From the NCBI GenBank assembly GCA_039725955.1, contig CP091034.1, positions 4,460,001-4,524,000 of the forward strand: a stretch of DNA of 64,000 nt, read 5' to 3'. Shown here piece by piece: positions 53,805 to 61,137 of this stretch. A program made the translations under genes and the position numbers. Numbering within the stretch: the stretch's first letter is position 1; every line of letters starts with the position of its first letter. Source of the stretch: Sinorhizobium sp. B11. Its GTDB lineage: Bacteria > Pseudomonadota > Alphaproteobacteria > Rhizobiales > Rhizobiaceae. The notes under the pieces were generated by a model that worked only from the letters and a program-made list of their open reading frames with translations, was not told the origin of the DNA and searched no databases.

Positions 53805-55085
53805 ATGGAAGTTGGAAGTCCGGAGCCGTATGAAGGCGCGTTACGCGCGCTCAATGCGTTCAAGCGTGAAGTTGTAGGGCGGAGCTACAAAGGTCGATTC
53901 GTTCAAATATTTCTTGCCTTGAAATTCTACGAGCAGTATATCCCAAGTATTCATTCGGGAACATTTATACAATCTGATGTATTACAATCAATGCTTGATG
54001 ATTTGTATTCGAAGTCGTCCCGTCCATTGAACGCCTGCGTAGTCTCTATTTTTGAGAATAACCACCTCGCCCGGACTGGCGTCATTCCGATTGGCGGAAA
54101 GACTAGCTCTAATATTTGGCGAAACAATCTTCACCTGCAAAAAGGCATAGGATGCTATGCATCGCCTAATGAATTAGCTAGTCAAACCTTCCTTGATCAG
54201 GACCGGTCTGATTGTCGCCATCTGGTCGGCAATTTAGAAGGGGGTAGTTGCGAGCTTTGTGAGTCCGGCGCAAGTTACAGACGCGAAGAGCACCGCAAAT
54301 GGCTACGGATAGATCCAGGTGGAAACGGCTTCGCTGCAGTCGATTTAATGAATCTCGATAACTTCCTGCCCTACGTGGCGCCTAACGGCGATCGCATACC
54401 GCTGATTCCATTGATATACACATTGTATCATGACAGCAATCCAGCTCTCTCTATTGGAGCAGCAACTGACGTTTCAGTAGAAGATTTTTGTTCTGACTTC
54501 AATTTTACCGAACGCGAATTCGACGCTTATTTTGATCAAAGCTTGAACAACCCGCAAAATAGGTCTTTCCTGCAAGAGTTTCCGTCGCTCGCTTTTGCTC
54601 CCGCCGCGGTCGCAACAATCTCAACCACCAGGCTCGGATCGCGACCGAGAACATCCAGGTTAAGAACACCAACACTCACCGGAACTCTGACTTCACCACC
54701 TCGATCCCATCACGGATGGGATGCTGAACAGTTCGTCTATGCTGCCTTGCGAGATGATGGGTGGGACGTTCATGACGTTAGCAGACAGCAGGTTGGTTAC
54801 GATATATTGGCTCACAAAGGACGCCGGACGATATATGTCGAGGTGAAGAGCTCCGTCGGTTATTGCTCGCCAACATTCACGGCTCGCGAATGGCAGCAGG
54901 CGGCCTCACATGGTGAAAACTATATCCTTGCCATAATTGAAAAATATAATCCGACCAACAGCAACATGATTTATTGGGTTGTCGATCCAACAGTTAGCTG
55001 CCGAGGTAGGGAGCGAAATGTTATGATGCATAGCGTCACCCGAAGTTCATGGATCGGAGAGGTCCGCGGATTGAGCGATATTTAA
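53805..55085 (+). CDS. Probable cognate restriction endonuclease with C-terminal DUF3883-like PD-(D/E)XK domain
   Basis: 426 residues, last gene of the methylase operon. Residues about 305-400 form a nuclease-like fold: WDAEQFVYAALRDDGWDVHD, then GYDILAHKGRRTIYVEVKSS with the D...E-V-K catalytic pattern, near residues 331 and 345-347. The N-terminal 290 residues are not recognised; they include a cysteine-rich stretch around 136-156 (CRHLVGNLEGGSCELCESG) that could bind zinc and recognise DNA, and a proline/threonine-rich linker near 285-300. The position right after two methylases is the main reason for calling it the restriction subunit. Confidence 0.75.
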   Translation: MEVGSPEPYEGALRALNAFKREVVGRSYKGRFVQIFLALKFYEQYIPSIHSGTFIQSDVLQSMLDDLYSKSSRPLNACVVSIFENNHLARTGVIPIGGKTSSNIWRNNLHLQKGIGCYASPNELASQTFLDQDRSDCRHLVGNLEGGSCELCESGASYRREEHRKWLRIDPGGNGFAAVDLMNLDNFLPYVAPNGDRIPLIPLIYTLYHDSNPALSIGAATDVSVEDFCSDFNFTEREFDAYFDQSLNNPQNRSFLQEFPSLAFAPAAVATISTTRLGSRPRTSRLRTPTLTGTLTSPPRSHHGWDAEQFVYAALRDDGWDVHDVSRQQVGYDILAHKGRRTIYVEVKSSVGYCSPTFTAREWQQAASHGENYILAIIEKYNPTNSNMIYWVVDPTVSCRGRERNVMMHSVTRSSWIGEVRGLSDI

Positions 55086-55188
55086 AGAGCTTTGATCTCT
55101 AGCACATGTCGGCGGCGACGGACATCGTGAGGTGGCCAAATAGCGAAGCAGTATCGTCTCTCCGCAAAGGCAGCCTGTGGTTCAACTG

Positions 55189-56190
55189 TCATGTCCACGC
55201 CGGTATCAAAATTCGCTTCAATGGCACTAATTGCTGCGTTTCAAGGTCCAGTTTATCGTATTGTTCAAGAAGACTTTTCACGAGATCGTCTAGGTCCATC
55301 AAAGCGAGCGGTATGTTCGCCCGCTCTGCCTCGTAGCGCGCTTCACGCGTGAATCCGCCAGTGCTGACATACAGCCCTTTATCCTGTGGATGGCGCCCGC
55401 CGAGGAAGCTTCGGACATCTGGGGCGCCCATAGCGCCGTTTCGGTGCTTCACTTCAACCACAATGCGTGGCGATTCAAAACCGAAACCATCTGGCGAAGC
55501 AACTATGTCCTTCCCGCGATCGGGGCCTGCTTCCGAAACGCGTGTCTTGTAGCCCAGCGAGCGCAAGATGCCGGCGACTAGCTCCTGCATGTCATCCCAT
55601 GGGAGTGCGCTGACCTTGTCCTTAATGAACTCATGCGCGCGGCTCTCCATCGATTTGAAGAGGTCCCCCTCGGTGGACTCAGTTGCCGCCGCAATGATCT
55701 CTGGCTTTGCCGGGTGACCAGAGATAAGCGCTTTTCTCAACTCAGCAGCAACCTCATTCGATATCCGGAAGAGAGTAGAAATGGCGCCAAGGCTGTTGCG
55801 GCTCTCGACAGAAAGAAGATCGCGACTGACCTCACCTTGCCACCGCACGGGCCGATATTGGGCATCCTCCGGGTCTACCGACGTATCGTAGCGGTATGGA
55901 CCAGCGATCTCACCAAGCAAATAAACACGGCGAGAAGGATTGTAAGTGACGACCATGTCGCCGATCTCGATCTCATTCACGAAGCGGTGCAACTGCCCGG
56001 CAGCCATGGCGACCGACTGCGGCTTCGTTTCGGGCCAGGACGCACTGACAAGATCCGCGATTGCTTTTCGCGATTTGACGCTCGAAAGATCGCCAACCTT
56101 ATTCCAGCCGATTGCGACGGCCGATTTCTCCTTGAACGCATCGAAGAGCCGTCCATCGCGCTCAGCGCGCACCATCCATGCTTTGCTCAT
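55189..56190 (-). CDS. Mrr-type restriction endonuclease with N-terminal EVE/PUA-like domain
   Basis: 333 residues. The C-terminal third is an Mrr_cat domain: MQELVAGILRSLGYKTRVSE, GPDRGKDIVASPDGFG with the catalytic Asp, and PRIVVEVKHRNG with E-V-K. The N-terminal 110 residues (KAWMVRAERDGRLFDAFKEK, GDMVVTYNPSRRVYLLGEIA) resemble EVE/PUA-like folds that bind modified bases. The combination suggests a type IV enzyme that cuts modified DNA. It faces the methylase operon convergently; a serine recombinase lies 82 bp upstream. Confidence 0.85.
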   Translation of the reverse strand: MSKAWMVRAERDGRLFDAFKEKSAVAIGWNKVGDLSSVKSRKAIADLVSASWPETKPQSVAMAAGQLHRFVNEIEIGDMVVTYNPSRRVYLLGEIAGPYRYDTSVDPEDAQYRPVRWQGEVSRDLLSVESRNSLGAISTLFRISNEVAAELRKALISGHPAKPEIIAAATESTEGDLFKSMESRAHEFIKDKVSALPWDDMQELVAGILRSLGYKTRVSEAGPDRGKDIVASPDGFGFESPRIVVEVKHRNGAMGAPDVRSFLGGRHPQDKGLYVSTGGFTREARYEAERANIPLALMDLDDLVKSLLEQYDKLDLETQQLVPLKRILIPAWT

Positions 56191-56272
56191 GCCCTACCCT
56201 TCATCTCGCAGCTGAACATTGCCGAAGGAAGCGGCTACCGCAAGGTCATGATGCGAGATGATCTTCGTTGAC

Positions 56273-56941
56273 TCACAGACGCTCGCTGGCTGGCTCGACC
56301 GACGCTGACGTTACATCCCAGCATTTGGCTTGCCCCACGCGCCCATGAGTCTCTTCGAGGATTGGGCTGGAATGCTGTTCGGCTTGGGTTACGCGAATGA
56401 CGCGAGCCAGCGTTTTGGGATGGACCTTGTATCGTGCCGCCACTTCAGAGATCGGCTCCAGGTCGACTTCGACAGCGCGCCGGGCATCAGCGGTTTGCGC
56501 GTCGGTCATTGACGGACGGCGCCCGATCCGAGATCCTCGTGCTCTCGCGGCTTCCATCCCTGCTTTGGTGCGCTCACTGATGATCGAGCGCTCGAACTCG
56601 GCCATGGCACCCATGACGTGGAACAACAGTCTGCCACCCGACGAAGAGGTGTCGATGTTCTCCGTCAATGAACGGAATTCGCAGCCGCGCTTCGAAAGCG
56701 CGCTCACGGTCTGGATCAAGTCGACCAGAGAACGCCCCAAGCGATCGAGCCGCCAGACTACGAGCATGTCTCCATGTTGTATCTTTCGAAGCGCTTTTCT
56801 CAAGCCTGGACGCTGGAAATCCGCACCCGACAATCCTTGGTCCGTAAAGATCTCCAAGCATCCAGCCACCTGAAGGGCCGAGATCTGCAAATCCAGGTTC
56901 TGCTCGACCGTTGAGACACGAGCATATCCGATCAGTTTCAT
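56273..56941 (-). CDS. Serine recombinase (resolvase/invertase family)
   Basis: 222 residues. Catalytic domain MKLIGYARVSTVEQNLDLQI with nucleophile Ser10, followed by VWRLDRLGRSLVDLIQTVSAL and the long E-helix AEFERSIISERTKAGMEAAR. The C-terminal HTH region (GRRPSMTDAQTADARRAVEV, VHPKTLARVIRV) continues into a 35-residue tail beyond the usual Tn3-resolvase length. No matching res or inversion site could be identified by eye. It marks the region as mobile. Confidence 0.9.
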   Translation of the reverse strand: MKLIGYARVSTVEQNLDLQISALQVAGCLEIFTDQGLSGADFQRPGLRKALRKIQHGDMLVVWRLDRLGRSLVDLIQTVSALSKRGCEFRSLTENIDTSSSGGRLLFHVMGAMAEFERSIISERTKAGMEAARARGSRIGRRPSMTDAQTADARRAVEVDLEPISEVAARYKVHPKTLARVIRVTQAEQHSSPILEETHGRVGQAKCWDVTSASVEPASERL

Positions 56942-57143
56942 CGCAATGATCCATTAGATGGCAGCTAAGCCATTGACATAAAGGAACCATTTCGCTCTGT
57001 CGGTCATTAAATGGTGCTACTCCGGAAGCCCTTGAAACTATAGAATGCGACCGGATCAGCAGTTACGGCTGACCTCTATCGGACAAAGGTTCCCTTTCGC
57101 TCTCCTCGGGTCATGTATAGGCTCGGCACTGAGCGAGGGGTGC

Positions 57144-57404
57144 ATGGACTTTTCATTAATCATTTTCGTATCCGGCATCGTTCTCGGTGGCGCGTGCGCC
57201 ATCATCGCGGCGAACAAAAACCGAGATCCCTTAGGTTGGTTTGCCCTGGGCTTCTTCTTCAACCTCATTGCGTTGATTGTGATCGCTGCGTTGTCTCCAG
57301 CAAAAGAACCATTAAACGCAGATCGCAAGGCATCCCGACGAGGAGGCACGCCGAATGAATTTGCAGCGAACCCAAAAGATCCCGAGCGTCCCTGGCTCGG
57401 TTGA
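57144..57404 (+). CDS. Small two-helix membrane protein
   Basis: 86 residues, MDFSLIIFVSGIVLGGACAI then AANKNRDPLGWFALGFFFNLIALIVIAAL: two hydrophobic segments with a short loop (NKNRDPLGWF) that recurs in many small bacterial membrane proteins. The C-terminal 30 residues are polar. ATG 57144 has GAGGGG upstream; the frame extends 33 codons further but without a signal. Function unknown. Confidence 0.6.
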   Translation: MDFSLIIFVSGIVLGGACAIIAANKNRDPLGWFALGFFFNLIALIVIAALSPAKEPLNADRKASRRGGTPNEFAANPKDPERPWLG

Positions 57405-57488
57405 GTGCTCAGCTTGTAGGAGACTGTCTTCGCCAACGAAAGTCGATCAACCTTAACCGAATTGTGTGCGTAATATCGCCGGTCAGAT

Positions 57489-57689
57489 CTAACCTTCGCG
57501 GCATTCTCGATCTATATCCTTGGACAACGGAGACCACCTCTGCGAGATCGCCTTCACGCGAAAGCGAGGCTTTTGGCGCGCATGGGGGAAGTGAGGAAAA
57601 CGGTTTGCGGCCCAGATTACATTGCTGGGCCGCTGTCGATACTTATCAGCCAGCGCTTTGACTAAGGCTTTCAACTCCTCACTCAGCAT
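57489..57689 (-). CDS. Hypothetical small protein (66 aa)
   Basis: Begins MLSEELKALVKALADKYRQR and has a basic C-terminus. Its start overlaps the end of the 164-aa gene, with AGGAACCGAC as a ribosome-binding site inside that gene's last codons, so coupling is likely if real. Not recognised. Confidence 0.4.
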   Translation of the reverse strand: MLSEELKALVKALADKYRQRPSNVIWAANRFPHFPHARQKPRFRVKAISQRWSPLSKDIDRECREG

Positions 57690-58173
57690 TGTCGGTTCCT
57701 TCCGCCTTATTTTGAAACTCCTCGATAAAGTCCGCCATAAATAGGTCCATTTCCAGTTTTGCTTTCATTGCGCGGCGACGAGCCTGGCGATCGCGGTTCT
57801 TTGTTCGAATATGGTCAGCTTTCTCCTGATCGCTTAGTTCAGAGAGATCAGTCCAAGGCCGCACAGTGGCTGCTGTAACACCGCGCCTAGTGCGCATTCG
57901 ATCACGATGGATTCGCTTCTGGTAGGCGGCGTGCCACTCACCCGGAAGCTGCGGCGCGTGGTTATGAAATATGTAGGAGCGCACTTTCTTCCCTTCAGCC
58001 GCACGTGCAAGCCGATACCGAAACCGAGAGTGGCTTGCGGAATTTTCGGCTACTCGCCGGCTCATGTCCTCTTTCTGGTGTGCACGCCATTCGATCTCCA
58101 GCTGGCGCAAAGCCGATCGAGCTTCATGCCGCATTTTCGTTTCCGGGCAATTGGCCTCGGTGTCCTTGCTCAT
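57679..58173 (-). CDS. Hypothetical charged protein (164 aa)
   Basis: Not recognised. The product is very rich in Arg, Lys, Glu and Gln with predicted long helices (MRHEARSALRQLEIEWRAHQ; KNRDRQARRRAMKAKLEMDL), no membrane segment and no cysteine cluster beyond one Cys. ATG 58173 follows GAGGAAAAGACC; a 9-codon extension upstream exists. Might bind nucleic acid, but that is only from its composition. It sits between recombinase and integrase in the island. Confidence 0.55.
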   Translation of the reverse strand: MSKDTEANCPETKMRHEARSALRQLEIEWRAHQKEDMSRRVAENSASHSRFRYRLARAAEGKKVRSYIFHNHAPQLPGEWHAAYQKRIHRDRMRTRRGVTAATVRPWTDLSELSDQEKADHIRTKNRDRQARRRAMKAKLEMDLFMADFIEEFQNKAEGTDNAE

Positions 58174-58205
58174 GGTCTTTTCCTCACGATGATATTGCAC
58201 TTATA

Positions 58206-59069
58206 GCGGGGACCGCGATCGGAGCGCATATGCCGAAAGCGTCACGCTTTGTGCGTTTTCTCCCTATGTATACGCATTACTTTAGATATTAGATACATAG
58301 TAAGAGAGTGCACAAAACGTGACGCTGGCAAACTTTTCCAGCAGTTCAGCTCGCTTCGCTCGCACTGCGCGGCCCTGCGGGCCTTGCCAGACGCCTTCGG
58401 CGTCTCACGTCGAGATTTCCCTCCCGGGAGATCATCATGTAACGGATTGCCAGCGAGCTGAGGATTCGTTTAGGCACGATCCTCCCCAGACGTCTCAGCG
58501 CTCACCCGTCTGACCTTCGACCCGAGGATTCGCACTGGCGCGATCCCCTTCGCAAATGACACGAAGTGCTGCTCTGAACATGGCGCTCGCCCGCGAGCTT
58601 CTGTGTCGATCTTGGCTGAGGAGGTTAGGTCAACCGGATCATCGCCGGCGCAAAAGGCATCCCCATCGACTGCATTGATTTTCTCTAGGACTTCGATATG
58701 CGGCTAGTATGAATGGCGCCGTCGCTTCCTCCGGCATAGGAGGCTTCCCGGCACCGAATTGATGCGGAAAAAAAGATCGCGCGCTTCTGGTCATCATCCG
58801 TTTACAGCGCCAGCGAGGAGGATCTGATCGCTCTGAGATCAATTGGAGCTTAGATCGAAGCCGCAGATGAACCAGGCGCCGTGCCGTCGATCAATGCGCG
58901 AGCCAGACATACCCATGCGCTGGATATGTTTTCGGTGCTGGCAATCAAGGGCTCCGGCACGAAGGTGAGCTTCGGAACACGCCGAACGTGATTTGTCTCC
59001 ACTGTTGGCACGGGGCAATACGACGGTCGACGCATGCGAGAGATACGGTGCAACCGCTGCGCGTCACGT
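58206..59069. other. Gene-poor stretch with hairpins and a diverged direct repeat
   Basis: No convincing gene. Contents seen: inverted repeats GCTGG-N9-CCAGC (58324-58342), GGCCC-TGC-GGGCC (58371-58383) and AGACGCC-TTC-GGCGTCT (58389-58405); and a direct repeat GAGGATTCG-N4-GGC(A/G)CGATCC at 58460-58482 and 58524-58546, spaced 64 bp. Short minus-strand frames at 58639-58842 and 58850-59053 lack ribosome-binding sites and look like decayed sequence. Confidence 0.6.
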
Positions 59070-59271
59070 GACCTTTACATCACAAGCGAATTTGCTGATT
59101 TTAGGCAGTTTTGTAAAGATTATGTAAACTTAGTGTAAAGGTCGCGGTCGTTTTCGCAGGGATCTCGGGCTTCGCGGCGCTTTTGGAGACAACCAAAGAT
59201 ATACAATTGTAAAGGTTTTGCGGTCCTGACCTTTACATCGACCTTGCTTCGAACCGGCATATGTAAAGGTC
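59070..59271. repeat. Iterated 10-bp repeats TGTAAAGGTC beside the integrase
   Basis: Four exact copies in alternating orientation: 59070-59079 (reverse), 59134-59143 (forward), 59228-59237 (reverse), 59262-59271 (forward). Near copies lie at 59112-59121, 59208-59217 and about 59272-59281. They sit just beyond the 3' end of the tyrosine integrase gene in AT-rich DNA, as arm-type binding sites of integrases do in an attachment region. Regulatory or replication iterons are alternatives. Confidence 0.65.
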
Positions 59272-59290
59272 TGTCAAGGTTACCGCCGCA

Positions 59291-60283
59291 TCATCCGAGG
59301 CGAGTGACAAGATCGTCGGCAGACAGGTGGGTGTAGCGCTTCAACATCCGAAGTTCTTTGTGACCCGAGATGCTGCTTACCTCGATGATGTTCAGCCCAC
59401 GTTCGAATAGACGGCTAACGCCCTCGTGGCGAAGATCGTGAAACCTCAGCCCTGTGACCTTGGCCCGGACAAGAAGACGATACCAAGCTTGCTCCAGCGA
59501 CCCTGGAGCCATCGGAAACACACGAGGCTGGTCCGAATCCGCCCGCGACTTCCAATCCGTTATTGCATCAAACGCACGCTGCGACATCGGCACCTCCCGA
59601 CCGGACCCATTCTTCGTCATCTCCAGCGTGATGACGCGGCGGTTGTGAGAGACGTTATTCCATTTCAAACCGAGGATCTCGCTGCGGCGCATCCCGGTCT
59701 CAATGGCAACAATAAGCAGCGTCTTCATGAACGCGATCTTGCCGCCGTCGCACCCGTCGAGCAGGCGCTGCTCCTCGTCGCCTTCCAAGCGGCGCTTGCG
59801 CTCGTTCCGAATGATGGGCCGTCGAACCAGCTTGACCACGTTGCGGCTGAGAGGAAAGCCCCAGTCGCGCATCGCGACTTCGATTACGTGACTAAGGATC
59901 GCCATTTCGCGAACCGCGGTAGATGGAGCCACACTGCTAAGGCGCTCGTCGCGGAAAGATGCGATGTCAGGCTGTGAAAGCCCGACCAATGTCCGGTGCG
60001 CGATCTCATGACGTTCAAGCACGTCAATGCGCTGGATTTCTTGCACGCAGCCGCGCTTTGTCGGTGATACTTCAATCTTGTAACGCTTGAGCAAGTCGCC
60101 GAGCGTAGTGGTCTCCAATATCTTGGTGTCGGGCGCGGCACCAAAACGATCGACCTGGCTTTCCAGCTCGCGCGCCCACTTCTCGGCCTCGGTCTTACTA
60201 TCAAAGCTCTTTGCCCGAGGCTTCATACCGCGTCGCCGCACTTGTGCTTGCCAGCGGCCTCTGAGTTTTCTGATCGTCGGCAT
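59291..60283 (-). CDS. Tyrosine-type site-specific integrase
   Basis: 330 residues. N-terminal arm-binding-like part (MPTIRKLRGRWQAQVRRRGM, SFDSKTEAEKWARELESQVD), a core-binding SAM-like domain, and the catalytic domain with the full tetrad pattern: Arg in ETGMRRSEILGLKW, HDLRH (His/Arg), GHKELRM and nucleophile Tyr in LKRYTH. ATG 60283 follows GAGGAACAAA; the frame runs 69 codons further upstream but that part overlaps the next gene and repeats. It probably mobilised the island. The attachment site was not identified. Confidence 0.93.
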   Translation of the reverse strand: MPTIRKLRGRWQAQVRRRGMKPRAKSFDSKTEAEKWARELESQVDRFGAAPDTKILETTTLGDLLKRYKIEVSPTKRGCVQEIQRIDVLERHEIAHRTLVGLSQPDIASFRDERLSSVAPSTAVREMAILSHVIEVAMRDWGFPLSRNVVKLVRRPIIRNERKRRLEGDEEQRLLDGCDGGKIAFMKTLLIVAIETGMRRSEILGLKWNNVSHNRRVITLEMTKNGSGREVPMSQRAFDAITDWKSRADSDQPRVFPMAPGSLEQAWYRLLVRAKVTGLRFHDLRHEGVSRLFERGLNIIEVSSISGHKELRMLKRYTHLSADDLVTRLG

Positions 60284-60315
60284 TTTGTTCCTCTTTTGAT
60301 GTCGTCGATCAATGC

Positions 60316-60356
60316 GTAGGATTCCCCGCAAAGGGTGCCAAGGATCATTCCGGCAC
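60316..60356 (+). repeat. Imperfect 41-bp direct repeat, left copy
   Basis: Shares about 32 of 41 positions with 60991-61030, including the continuous blocks GCCAAGGAT and CCGGCAC. The two copies bracket the PD-(D/E)XK-like gene. It lies between the integrase start and that gene. Confidence 0.5.
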
Positions 60357-60421
60357 GCGAAGAGGCGGCGGTCCGAGATCGATCTCGCGGGTGTTAGTGG
60401 GCTCTTGCTCCTTCGAAGCCA

Positions 60422-60994
60422 ATGTCGTTTGATGTCGCGCAGGTTCCAGGCTTTGCTTTCGGTCTGAGCCAGGAAAAGGGGGAACTTCACAGCATGCTAA
60501 CTTTACTTTCGAGGCTACAGGCCGGAACACTCGGCGAACTGCTTACCGTAGCAAAGCTGAACAGCCTCGGACACGCAGCATACATCAGCCCCGAAGGCGC
60601 ACCCGGTCACGATGTCATCATAGTTATCGATGGCGTGGCTAAATCAATTGAGGTGAAGACAAGGCAATTCCGATCAAGCCCAGCGCAGGACATCACCCGC
60701 TGGCCAGTGGACATGGCAACGAAGGGCGACGCCGACTTCTTCATCTTCATCGAGCTGGATCTCAGAACTCTCACGCCAACGTTTTATGTGCTGACTAACG
60801 CCCAGGCGCGCGCGACCTTTCGAGACTACATCGGTGGTGGAAATTGCTACCCACCCGAGGTCAGGCGCCTGATCACGCCGAACGACTTCTCAGCGCTCAC
60901 AGCACACCACCACGACGCCCTGGGCTTGTTAGAGCCATCAGAGCTTTCTGATCGTCCCCATGTGATCTCCATCGACGGTGAAGATGACGAGTAG
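60422..60994 (+). CDS. PD-(D/E)XK nuclease-like protein, hypothetical
   Basis: 190 residues. QAGTLGELLTVAKLNSLGHA then GAPGHDVIIVIDGVAKSIEV with KTRQ gives the E...D...E-x-K pattern of the restriction-endonuclease-like fold (GHDV Asp, IEVKT). The rest (ITRWPVDMATKGDADFFIFI, FYVLTNAQARATFRDYI) suits the second half of that fold. Family not recognised. Start is uncertain: ATG 60422 lacks a clear site; ATG 60494 (MLTLLSRLQAG) has a G-rich stretch upstream. Lies between direct repeats next to the integrase. Confidence 0.65.
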   Translation: MSFDVAQVPGFAFGLSQEKGELHSMLTLLSRLQAGTLGELLTVAKLNSLGHAAYISPEGAPGHDVIIVIDGVAKSIEVKTRQFRSSPAQDITRWPVDMATKGDADFFIFIELDLRTLTPTFYVLTNAQARATFRDYIGGGNCYPPEVRRLITPNDFSALTAHHHDALGLLEPSELSDRPHVISIDGEDDE

Positions 60995-61030
60995 AATGCC
61001 CGAGGAGGGAGCCAAGGATTATCCCGGCAC
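60991..61030 (+). repeat. Imperfect 41-bp direct repeat, right copy
   Basis: Counterpart of 60316-60356; it includes the stop codon of the PD-(D/E)XK-like gene and lies 108 bp before the next gene. Confidence 0.5.
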
Positions 61031-61137
61031 AGACGCCGTCGATTAACCGCAATCTAGAATATGCAGTGCCGAGCCTCCAACAACCTTGTCAGATTCAGGC
61101 GTATGTAGATTGATTATCTTGGGCTGGGAGCTTGTTC

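Noticed and set aside
58639..59053. Two short minus-strand ORFs (67 codons each) in the gap before the integrase
   Set aside because: No ribosome-binding sites, no familiar sequence, and composition like non-coding DNA.
50749..60300. Island integrated at the 3' end of tRNA-Ser with a duplicated tRNA end
   Set aside because: The tRNA 3' end faces rtcR, away from the island, and no second copy of the tRNA tail was found near the integrase.
58885..60316. 14-bp exact direct repeat CGTCGATCAATGCG at 58885-58898 and 60303-60316 flanking the integrase as an attachment core
   Set aside because: Short and made of common GATC-rich words; the copies surround only the integrase gene and no matching host site was found, so it could be chance.
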